IMG/VR virus record: IMGVR_UViG_3300031787_000601
Span: 1-29,977 of that record
Source: a virus
Direction: 5' to 3' (one strand)
Length of the DNA stretch: 29,977 nt
Of the stretch, positions 21,861-28,295 are shown one piece after another. The notes beneath the pieces were generated by a model, which ran no database searches, had not been told where the DNA came from, and saw only the letters and a program-made list of their open reading frames with translations. Positions within the stretch are counted from its first letter, which is position 1; every line of letters starts with the position of its first letter. Both the position numbers and the translations under genes were made by a program.

Positions 21861-22961
21861 TTATTTTAACATCTTTAATAGTTTATCGCAACTAAAGAAA
21901 TCATTCGTTAATATATCGACCTGTTTATTTAGGCTTGGTAAAAACTTTTCATAATTTTCCATGTACTGGATTATCTTATGGCAGACTTCTTTCCTGTGGA
22001 TTTCATATGATTCAAAAGATTCAGTCCATTCGCTAGGATACTTAAATGTATCAAACGCCATTTCGCTGTAGCTTAATCTATCAGGAACCATAGGAATAGC
22101 ATCTACTAACGCACCTTCGTACCAGCTAATGCCTAGTGTTTCTTGTAAATTAACACTGAACACTAACTTTGCCTCTCCTAGCATATTATGATATTCATTT
22201 TTTGTCAACGGGTATTCTTGACAGACTTTGAACTCATATTGAGGAAGATGTTTTTTAAGATCTTCAAAGATTGGCAATTGTTTTTCTGGAGCAATACGAT
22301 GTGGAAATAGTATAAGATTACGTTTAGGCATATTCTTATACATTAACAATGTATCAGACATATATTCCATAGGCCATCCAGAACGAACTACATTTTTCCA
22401 TTCGCCTTTAAGGGCATCTGCTACATCGTCTTCTATCCAAGGATTTTCAAACATTCCGTCATTGATAAGGTTACGGATAAACATCTCAATATGAAAATTT
22501 GTAGCAAAGTAGTTGTGATCAAATGCGTAGAAGAAACTCTTCTCGGCATTTCTAACCCAAGGCTTATTGCCTACAAGACGACCTAGGAAGTCTTGAGGAT
22601 CATAACTGCCAGCATGCCATAATCCGTGTGTTGTTACCGGAATGCCCAGCAGTTCACTCATGTACTTTAAGTTTATGATACCAGGATGCCAAGCATCAGT
22701 AAAAATAAAGTGATCACCGGGATGAACGGCTCCGTTACAAAATAAGCGGCCCATCTGCTCAACCTGATTAGCTTTGTATATATTGGTACCACCAAAATTA
22801 AGAAAGGCACCAGGAGTAGTGGCACTAGGAATATCCTGAGGGCCAGAGATAATTTGAACATCATGTCCCCTTTTTTGTAACAAGGTAGGCAAGTGAGATT
22901 TCCACTGGCCTGTGTACCTTGTTTCTACTGCTTCGAGATCTACAAGAAATACCTTAGCCAT
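21861..22961 (-). CDS. GT-B fold glycosyltransferase (GT4-like), 366 aa
   Basis: The ATG at 22961 overlaps the upstream stop by 8 bases; a longer reading to 23003 lies inside the upstream gene. The N-terminal Rossmann strand (AKVFLVDLEAVETRYTGQWK) starts a donor-free domain. The C-terminal half has FPHRIAPEKQLPIF (Arg/Lys donor contacts) and ETLGISWYE, whose E274 and E282 form the EX7E motif of GT4-type enzymes. Donor and acceptor are unknown. The location between queD and folE, far from the late GT cassette, raises the idea that it glycosylates DNA or a pterin/deazapurine. A host or phage glycan is an alternative. Confidence 0.78.
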   Translation of the reverse strand: MAKVFLVDLEAVETRYTGQWKSHLPTLLQKRGHDVQIISGPQDIPSATTPGAFLNFGGTNIYKANQVEQMGRLFCNGAVHPGDHFIFTDAWHPGIINLKYMSELLGIPVTTHGLWHAGSYDPQDFLGRLVGNKPWVRNAEKSFFYAFDHNYFATNFHIEMFIRNLINDGMFENPWIEDDVADALKGEWKNVVRSGWPMEYMSDTLLMYKNMPKRNLILFPHRIAPEKQLPIFEDLKKHLPQYEFKVCQEYPLTKNEYHNMLGEAKLVFSVNLQETLGISWYEGALVDAIPMVPDRLSYSEMAFDTFKYPSEWTESFESYEIHRKEVCHKIIQYMENYEKFLPSLNKQVDILTNDFFSCDKLLKMLK

Positions 22962-23172
22962 GGCGTTTATTGTATGGCTTGTATCCACGATCCGTGTAGC
23001 CACGATTGTTATCCCAACGTCTTGGAGGACGTTGACTATTTAAAAACGCACGATAATTTTCATTATCTTTATTGTATAAATGTGCGGGATTAAACTCACG
23101 CAACTCGAAACGGCAAAAATCCAAGTAGCGGTCGAGATCGTCAAAGATTTTCTCAACTTGTTGTTTCATCAT
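22954..23172 (-). CDS. Small Arg/Asn/Tyr-rich protein, 72 aa
   Basis: AAGGAAAC lies before two tandem ATGs (23172, 23169). The N-terminal half is an acidic helix (VEKIFDDLDRYLDFCRFELR). The C-terminus is basic and low complexity (RPPRRWDNNRGYTDRGYKPY), as in nucleic-acid-binding or disordered tails. No known motif. It lies between queD and the GT-B gene and overlaps the latter. Confidence 0.6.
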   Translation of the reverse strand: MMKQQVEKIFDDLDRYLDFCRFELREFNPAHLYNKDNENYRAFLNSQRPPRRWDNNRGYTDRGYKPYNKRHG

Positions 23173-23181
23173 GTTTCCTTT

Positions 23182-23577
23182 TTAATATTTGATGAATGAA
23201 CCATTTTCTCCGTCTTCGGAGACCTCAATCCAAACCTCACGGTCTGGGTACTTTGCGTGAATCTGAGCGTATAAATCATCGCTCATCATCTCACAACTCT
23301 TATAGTCTAGCGACAATACACCTTCGTTGCTAGAATACAATTTTTCCAACCATCGTTTGAATTGTATAAATTCCACATCTCTGTCATTGTGGGTGACACT
23401 AAGCCATACCCTAAAATGAAAAATATGGCGATGGGGATTAGCCAAAAACGATACATCATACTCATCTCCTGTTGCTAGGTTAGGATCAGTTGCGGCTGCG
23501 GGATATTTGTGAATACCTTCTTTACGGAAGGTAACCCAAATCATTTTGTGTGGGCGAACGTCTTGCTTAATAATCAT
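23182..23577 (-). CDS. queD: QueD/6-pyruvoyl-tetrahydropterin synthase-like protein, 131 aa
   Basis: The family makes 6-carboxytetrahydropterin (QueD) or pyruvoyl-tetrahydropterin from dihydroneopterin triphosphate. The zinc histidines appear as H23 and the H49-R-H51 pair (NPHRHIFHFRVWLSV), followed by EFIQFKRWLE and LDYKSCEMMSDDL. VSEDGENGS provides a late Glu. The cysteine that normally lies four residues before HGH is absent here (FLANPHRH). I recall this variant in other T4-like marine phages. With FolE and QueE it would feed the deazaguanine route. The ATG overlaps the upstream TGA. Confidence 0.83.
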   Translation of the reverse strand: MIIKQDVRPHKMIWVTFRKEGIHKYPAAATDPNLATGDEYDVSFLANPHRHIFHFRVWLSVTHNDRDVEFIQFKRWLEKLYSSNEGVLSLDYKSCEMMSDDLYAQIHAKYPDREVWIEVSEDGENGSFIKY

Positions 23578-23801
23578 ACTGACATCAATCCGTCTGCGAG
23601 AACTTTAATTTCGTCTCTAGTCATATGAAAGTTATATGTGCTTGAAGAATTAACCTTGCCATCATCATTTAGACATTCTTGAATAATATCTACAGAAAAT
23701 AATCCTTTAGGATTGATAGATTCCCAAGATTCTACACGAACCCTATATGCTGGACTTTCTTTAACAGTGATGTTTTTAATATTTAGATCAGTGTGTCTCA
23801 T
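23574..23801 (-). CDS. Unknown protein, 75 aa
   Basis: A beta-rich small protein (NITVKESPAYRVRVESWESI, then GKVNSSSTYNFHMTRDEIKV) ending in a short helix. No motif or membrane segment. It overlaps the genes on both sides by 4 bases and is probably co-translated with queD. Confidence 0.58.
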   Translation of the reverse strand: MRHTDLNIKNITVKESPAYRVRVESWESINPKGLFSVDIIQECLNDDGKVNSSSTYNFHMTRDEIKVLADGLMSV

Positions 23802-24151
23802 CTTTTTAATGACTCCATCATTACAATTTTACCCAACGCATCACCAAGATCTTGATCTTCAGTGATAACGTGCATGCTATTAAAATTACGATCTTTGTGG
23901 CTATCGTAACTACGAGTTTCTACAACATAGCCGCCACTGGCTTTGTAAATCTGTAGACGCATACCATCACTACAAAGTCTGTCCGATTCTACTACTTGAG
24001 GAATATCTTGTTCATACTCGTCGCTGTTCAACCAATTACGAATACGTTGTCTAAATGTTAGTTTCACTTTCGTTGCCTTTTTTATTTTACGACTGGGTCT
24101 AATTGCTTGATGTTTAGCACCAGATATAGTTGCGTAACCCATAGTTCCCAT
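23798..24151 (-). CDS. Conserved unknown protein, 117 aa
   Basis: The N-terminal ~45 residues are basic (RPSRKIKKATKVKLTFRQRI) and could bind nucleic acid. The C-terminal domain (GMRLQIYKASGGYVVETRSY, then ITEDQDLGDALGKIVMMESL) is a compact alpha/beta fold with no known motif. I recall this C-terminal pattern in T4-like marine phages. The start at 24151 is a first ATG; another at 24142 is possible. Confidence 0.6.
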   Translation of the reverse strand: MGTMGYATISGAKHQAIRPSRKIKKATKVKLTFRQRIRNWLNSDEYEQDIPQVVESDRLCSDGMRLQIYKASGGYVVETRSYDSHKDRNFNSMHVITEDQDLGDALGKIVMMESLKR

Positions 24152-24708
24152 TATTTGATGATCTCATCCTTGCCATATTGGTCCCAATCTGTAAAGCGAT
24201 CTCTTCCCAGAAGGTCCTGTAGGTTATGGCACCATACCCCAGAATTAGTTGCGTTAAAATCTTTGTCGTCAATCTTTAATGTAGCGTTATAACCTAATTG
24301 ATTTAGATAAGGTAATTTTACACTAATTTGCGGAATAAATCTACGTTTTTCGGTAAGACCGCTCTCTAGCAATCCTTCCGTTTCGCGTACATCAAAATCT
24401 AATGTACACCACAGATCATATTCACTATCTAAACATACATAGATCATACTTTCCCAAGGACGCCAAGTTTCCGAATCATTAGTGCCCTTAGTTTTAAAAC
24501 TTTGATTAGCACCAAAGTAGATATGCTTGATATGTTTAGATTCGTCTGTGTAAGATCTACTTTCTTTGACCATTTCTAAAATAATGTAAGGATCATGTAC
24601 ACCTACTACAAATAGAGTTTTCATTCCATAAGCAGGAGTCTTTTCAATCTCTACACCTGTAAAAAATGTAATGTTATCTTTTATACCATCTTTATAATCA
24701 CGTTTCAT
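24151..24708 (-). CDS. Conserved T4-like phage protein, 185 aa, unknown function
   Basis: NITFFTGVEIEKTPAYGMKT and TLFVVGVHDPY open the protein, followed by HIKHIYFGANQSF, LWCTLDFDVRETEGL and VKLPYLNQLGYNATLKIDDK. It ends with NSGVWCHNLQDLL. This block order is familiar from marine T4-like phages as a conserved protein without assigned role. The N-terminus may be a beta-alpha-beta fold; no catalytic site is obvious. It overlaps both neighbours. Confidence 0.68.
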   Translation of the reverse strand: MKRDYKDGIKDNITFFTGVEIEKTPAYGMKTLFVVGVHDPYIILEMVKESRSYTDESKHIKHIYFGANQSFKTKGTNDSETWRPWESMIYVCLDSEYDLWCTLDFDVRETEGLLESGLTEKRRFIPQISVKLPYLNQLGYNATLKIDDKDFNATNSGVWCHNLQDLLGRDRFTDWDQYGKDEIIK

Positions 24709-25205
24709 TCTTCAAACCCCGATGATTTCATTTCACGGCTTCTCATACGTTCTTGATATTCTGCTTCATGCTTGTCGCAAAGTGTGCGGATCCACCCACC
24801 ATTACGAGATTTGCCAGGATCTCCACAAGTTTCGCAAGTCCTAGCCGCCCACGATTCTGCCATACGCACCATACCATGAATCTGTTCATCGCCACCGTCG
24901 TAATAAAAACGCAGCCCGCCAAATTTTTCTTTGACCTGTACAGCGACTACTTGATCAATAGCATCTGGAACTTCTCTTAGTTCCTCTGGTGCGGCCTTGC
25001 TGTTAAATGTAATTGCCCATTGACGTTGTTTTTCTTTCCAATCAATGTGATGTTGAATATTACCGCATAGGCTATCGAGGACGTTATACCAACCATCGCC
25101 GCATTCAAACCCCCAACACATAAGTGTTTCTTTCATGTCTCCATGACGGTTTTTGAAAATTTTTGGATATTTGCTACACAGTGCTTCGTCAAGTTCTTGT
25201 TTCAC
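24705..25205 (-). CDS. Zinc-ribbon-containing unknown protein, 166 aa, GTG start
   Basis: The start is a GTG at 25205, overlapping the upstream TGA. The C-terminal part has C124-x2-C127 (TCETCGDPGKS), GGWIRTLC (C143) and H146, a likely C3H zinc site. The centre has VQVKEKFGGLRFYYDGGDEQ, a striking conserved-looking block, and the N-terminus has a helical region with GDGWYNVLDSLCGNI. I recall this layout in several phage and bacterial proteins of unknown function. Nucleic-acid binding is possible. Confidence 0.65.
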   Translation of the reverse strand: MKQELDEALCSKYPKIFKNRHGDMKETLMCWGFECGDGWYNVLDSLCGNIQHHIDWKEKQRQWAITFNSKAAPEELREVPDAIDQVVAVQVKEKFGGLRFYYDGGDEQIHGMVRMAESWAARTCETCGDPGKSRNGGWIRTLCDKHEAEYQERMRSREMKSSGFEE

Positions 25206-25429
25206 CAGGTGCTCACATCAGTGATATCAACGGTAGTATCGATGTCCTTATCGATATCGTTGAATAGATTGAATTTTACAACAACGGTAGGACCAATTCC
25301 GCTGCTGCTACTTTCTTCTAGAGTGAACCACTCAACTTCTTTAAAGTGAGCGGCCATTTTTGCCAATTTTTCAATTTGACCTCGATTGAGGCAAAACTGA
25401 GCCGGTTGATACTTTTTATCTTTCGTCAT
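25202..25429 (-). CDS. Unknown protein, 75 aa, start uncertain
   Basis: The likely start is the ATG at 25429 (MTKDKKYQPAQF), overlapping the upstream gene by 14 bases; ATGs at 25456 and 25492 would lengthen it. The core is FCLNRGQIEKLAKMAAHFKE followed by a strand pair (EWFTLEESSSSGIGPTVVVK) and an Asp-rich end. The layout, a helix then a two-stranded readout with a Ser/Gly linker, is small and compact. No function recognised. Confidence 0.55.
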   Translation of the reverse strand: MTKDKKYQPAQFCLNRGQIEKLAKMAAHFKEVEWFTLEESSSSGIGPTVVVKFNLFNDIDKDIDTTVDITDVSTW

Positions 25430-25628
25430 CGTCGTAATGGATAGTTTCGTGATCATGTTCCCATTGCTTACGTTTAAGTATAGCAATTTCATCCTTTACT
25501 GTCAACTTATGTTTCTTCAAATCAGTCAATCTTTGGTCAGTAAAGTTGCCAGTTCTTTCCAAAGTTTCAATTTGCTTGTCAAGTGCCCTGTGTGCTTCTT
25601 CCAAATGCTTGATTCTATTTTCATACAT
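25416..25628 (-). CDS. YdcH/DUF465-like coiled-coil protein, 70 aa
   Basis: IKHLEEAHRALDKQIETLER, then a turn and RLTDLKKHKLTVKDEIAILK form the helix-turn-helix pattern of YdcH (DUF465) proteins, with the H-x-x-LD and LKK-x-K-L-x-x-KDEI blocks. These are short helical hairpins of unknown function, often found in bacteria and phages. It ends with an acidic His-rich tail. It overlaps the DpdA-like gene by 8 bases. Confidence 0.68.
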   Translation of the reverse strand: MYENRIKHLEEAHRALDKQIETLERTGNFTDQRLTDLKKHKLTVKDEIAILKRKQWEHDHETIHYDDDER

Positions 25629-27147
25629 TCTGAGCCTCCTGTTCGTAATAAAGTTCTTCCAATTCTTTTAGCTTTTCATCTTCTGGGTCCATAAAATCTT
25701 CTACAGCACCAGTTTTGGCTTCTTCTTCGAATAAACTATTAAATTGATTTTTAGCAACACCGCCTTTAAGACGCATACCCATCATATTATTGAGCATTGG
25801 ACGAGCTTGTTCAATCATCTGCATTGGAGTTTCACTCTTAAACAATTCTTTTACGAATCGATCAAAGTAAAGTATATTTCTAGGCACCCAGTCTGAGTAT
25901 TCATCACTCATGTCTGAGTCTTTGACCTTCTTCCATTCTCTCCAATCCGGATCAAATCTTGCTGTTTCGATATCCATTAAATTATTGGCACGTTGTACTG
26001 CTTTAATATGACAGTAGGTATTATGTGCCATCATTAGAGCATAACCAAAACTGTCCCATGATGTTTTACCTTCTTTACCTACTTTGTTTAACATTCCTGG
26101 TTTATACCAACAAATGTCTCCTTGAGTAAGTCTTCTTCCTATTTCTGATTCGAAAGGGAACGGGATGTTAAAAGCCTGGCTAAGGGCTTTATTGTCGGGG
26201 GCTTTGTCCATGATGACTGACCAACGTTTGTTGGTATGTTGGGCGTTGGTGTAGACAAGTCCGTGGGCTGTTGCGATAAACGGGCTGGCACAATCAAAAG
26301 ATATGGTAAAGTTTTCATTGATATTTTCCCTTACTTGACGTTGAATAGAAGTTAGATAGCAGGACCAATCCAACTGGGCTGTACCTAAGAAGTGCATCCA
26401 GTTCCTATCATCTAAGAGTTTTTCGTCTCTAAGAATAATAAGGCGTTTCAATGCGATTTCCATATCGCACATATTTTTACCACCCATCGCCCAACCTTCA
26501 GTTGGCAGATGTTTAACCGCTTCATACCAAGCCTGTGCTGTTTCCCAATCGCTGCCTTGTAGCACGTTTAAGAACTTGGTTTGCCCTAATCGATTACGAA
26601 TGAAATAATCATTATTGTGTAAAGTTTTATCTAAGCAATCATTAAAACTTTTTAAACCAGTTTTTGGACTATGAATATGATCACACGCCCACGTAGGCAC
26701 GTCTAACAACATCGACCAGTCGGCAGTTAATTCTAACCAGTTAAGGATATTATCTCGAACTTTATTTGCAGCGGCACCTTCAAAGTTTTGCCAATCAAAT
26801 TTAAGAACACCTTTACCAATCTGATAACCACCGGAATCACCTACAATCACTGTATTAGCACGATCTCGATCTTGTATCATAGCATCCTGTGTTATGGTTT
26901 TATTTAGATCTAACTGTGCGTGACCTGCTGAATACAGTCCGTACTTGTAAGTAAAGTATCCTTCTTCCGGATTTAAAAAGTTCATACCTTCGATGCCTCG
27001 ATCAAAGCCTTTGGGAATTCGATCATCTGGAACAAATTTATCAAATCTTTGTTTGCTGACGTAGGTGCTAAAAAAGCAGCTAATGGCTGGCAGATATACT
27101 GCGTAATCTTTTTGTAAAGGTGTTAAATTAACTGGTGGCTGTTTCAT
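25621..27147 (-). CDS. dpdA: DpdA-like DNA guanine transglycosylase (TGT superfamily), 508 aa
   Basis: DpdA enzymes swap guanine in DNA for a 7-deazaguanine such as preQ0. The TGT blocks are visible: VGDSGGYQIG (residues 102-111, D104 as the general acid/base), MLLDVPTW (Asp149), FLNVLQGSDWETAQAW (substrate loop), GWAMGGKN and MHFLGTAQ (near 251-258). ISFDCASPF carries D285, equivalent to the nucleophile of tRNA-guanine transglycosylase. The CxCx2C...H zinc cluster of bacterial TGT is missing. The C-terminal ~150 residues are helical with an acidic end. The gene lies close to the clamp and polymerase genes and overlaps the YdcH-like gene. A tRNA TGT is an alternative, but the context favours DNA. 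Confidence 0.84.
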   Translation of the reverse strand: MKQPPVNLTPLQKDYAVYLPAISCFFSTYVSKQRFDKFVPDDRIPKGFDRGIEGMNFLNPEEGYFTYKYGLYSAGHAQLDLNKTITQDAMIQDRDRANTVIVGDSGGYQIGKGVLKFDWQNFEGAAANKVRDNILNWLELTADWSMLLDVPTWACDHIHSPKTGLKSFNDCLDKTLHNNDYFIRNRLGQTKFLNVLQGSDWETAQAWYEAVKHLPTEGWAMGGKNMCDMEIALKRLIILRDEKLLDDRNWMHFLGTAQLDWSCYLTSIQRQVRENINENFTISFDCASPFIATAHGLVYTNAQHTNKRWSVIMDKAPDNKALSQAFNIPFPFESEIGRRLTQGDICWYKPGMLNKVGKEGKTSWDSFGYALMMAHNTYCHIKAVQRANNLMDIETARFDPDWREWKKVKDSDMSDEYSDWVPRNILYFDRFVKELFKSETPMQMIEQARPMLNNMMGMRLKGGVAKNQFNSLFEEEAKTGAVEDFMDPEDEKLKELEELYYEQEAQNV

Positions 27148-27496
27148 GTTCTCTCGCTAAAATTGTTGTAAGTTCTAATCTAGTCTTTGCCTGTTCTAAT
27201 TGATCTAATGCTATACGAACTGCTTCGTTGCTAGAAGCCAGCTTGTACCATTCATTTTCTTGAGCACGTTTCTTACGTGCCCATTGAACTATATCTAATA
27301 CGTCTTGATCTAGGCCTACAGTAGCATAACTGGTACTCATGTTGATCCATGAGTTGCCGTCAAACACCTGCATATCATTACCCCATACACGGAGCATACC
27401 TTGTATAGGATTGTTGTTGTTTTGATTAATGTACGGCATACTGGTGTTACCACCAGTTACCGTTAACCCGCTAATACCTTGTAGACCTTTAATCAT
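27128..27496 (-). CDS. Unknown protein, 122 aa
   Basis: The N-terminus is Gly/Asn-rich (GLQGISGLTVTGGNTSMPYI), followed by GMLRVWGNDMQVFDGNSWIN, which resembles beta modules in phage fibre or capsid proteins. The C-terminal half is helical with coiled-coil features (AQENEWYKLASSNEAVRIAL, then LEQAKTRLELTTILA). It lies between the clamp gene (TAATG overlap) and the DpdA-like gene (20-base overlap). No function recognised; a minor virion or DNA-binding role is possible. Confidence 0.6.
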   Translation of the reverse strand: MIKGLQGISGLTVTGGNTSMPYINQNNNNPIQGMLRVWGNDMQVFDGNSWINMSTSYATVGLDQDVLDIVQWARKKRAQENEWYKLASSNEAVRIALDQLEQAKTRLELTTILAREHETATS

Positions 27497-28233
27497 TATT
27501 GTTGCTGTGCTGGAATAATGTATTTGTAAGTAGCAAGTCCGCTGTCTAAAGTGATTTGGATAGCACCTTCATTACTTAAAGCCATTTTAGTATTGTTAAC
27601 ATCAGCAGCTTTTAAGATACTTAGAATTGGAAGTACTGGCCATGTCCATCCGCGATCAAGTTTACCTACTACATTCTGTGCGAATACAAATTCGCCGCCG
27701 TGTGTTGAAGCATCGCCAAATATAAACTTTAGATTATTGCCATCTGTTTTTGCCAAGAATGTTGGATGTTCACTATGAGCACCTGCCTGAAAGTTAAAAC
27801 GTGTAACAGAAGCTACACTTGGCTCAAGCTCTACATCCCACTTAACACCACGGAACTTAACTGTTTTCATCTTTTCGTTGATGATTTCTTGATTCATAAA
27901 ACGATAATCGTTCTTAAAGTCGCCATCTTTGTTTTCAAAGTGAATACCAACAGGAATAGTTTCTCCGTTACGTTCTGCTGTAGTAATGTTTATCTTAGCA
28001 TCCTCTTTGTATTCTGGACCGTCTATTAGATATTTTAATTTCTGTAGTTGCGGCATTCCAAATGTACCAATCATATCTGGATATGGATTGTGTGTGCTAG
28101 CTTCCATAATTACTGAACGGTCATCAGCCATTGAGAAGATGCTTGTGCCTTCTTCTGTGCCTGTGACCTTAACTGTGGTTAAGAAGCCTAGGTTTTGCGT
28201 ATGTGATACGATGTCTTGTAAAATATCTTTCAT
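27496..28233 (-). CDS. 45: Probable sliding clamp (gp45-like), 245 aa
   Basis: The protein is beta-rich with clamp-like repeats: SIFSMADDRSVIMEAS, then IGTFGMPQLQKLKYLIDGPE, and a second half ending KMALSNEGAIQITLDSGLAT. Length is near T4 gp45 (228 aa). It sits directly downstream of the polymerase, whose C-terminus carries a clamp-binding peptide, which supports the call. No single diagnostic motif exists for clamps, so it rests on fold-level pattern and position. The ATG follows GGAGACTCT, after a sigma-70-like promoter. It would form the ring that tethers the polymerase and may help late transcription. Confidence 0.68.
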   Translation of the reverse strand: MKDILQDIVSHTQNLGFLTTVKVTGTEEGTSIFSMADDRSVIMEASTHNPYPDMIGTFGMPQLQKLKYLIDGPEYKEDAKINITTAERNGETIPVGIHFENKDGDFKNDYRFMNQEIINEKMKTVKFRGVKWDVELEPSVASVTRFNFQAGAHSEHPTFLAKTDGNNLKFIFGDASTHGGEFVFAQNVVGKLDRGWTWPVLPILSILKAADVNNTKMALSNEGAIQITLDSGLATYKYIIPAQQQ

Positions 28234-28258
28234 TTAGAGAGTCTCCATGTATATTAAG

Positions 28259-28287
28259 ATTATATTTAGATCTTGAGAAAAAATCAA
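28259..28287 (-). promoter_or_regulatory. Sigma-70-like promoter upstream of the clamp gene
   Basis: On the - strand, TTGATT (28287-28282) and TATAAT (28264-28259) are separated by 17 bases, close to the ideal host promoter. It lies in the 62-base gap between the polymerase stop and the clamp ATG, the longest gap in the window. Transcription would start about 28252, leaving a short leader with GGAGAC. It could provide clamp and DpdA operon expression independent of the polymerase transcript. Confidence 0.6.
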
Positions 28288-28295
28288 CCTAGAAA

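Noticed and set aside
25621-27147. Calling the TGT-like protein a host-type tRNA queuine transferase
   Set aside because: The zinc cluster is missing and the gene sits beside phage replication genes with folE/queD/queE in the same run, so a DNA enzyme is the better call, though not proven.
27551-28237. Three + strand open frames inside the clamp gene
   Set aside because: They are antisense frames of a long - strand gene with plausible start and leader; no independent support.
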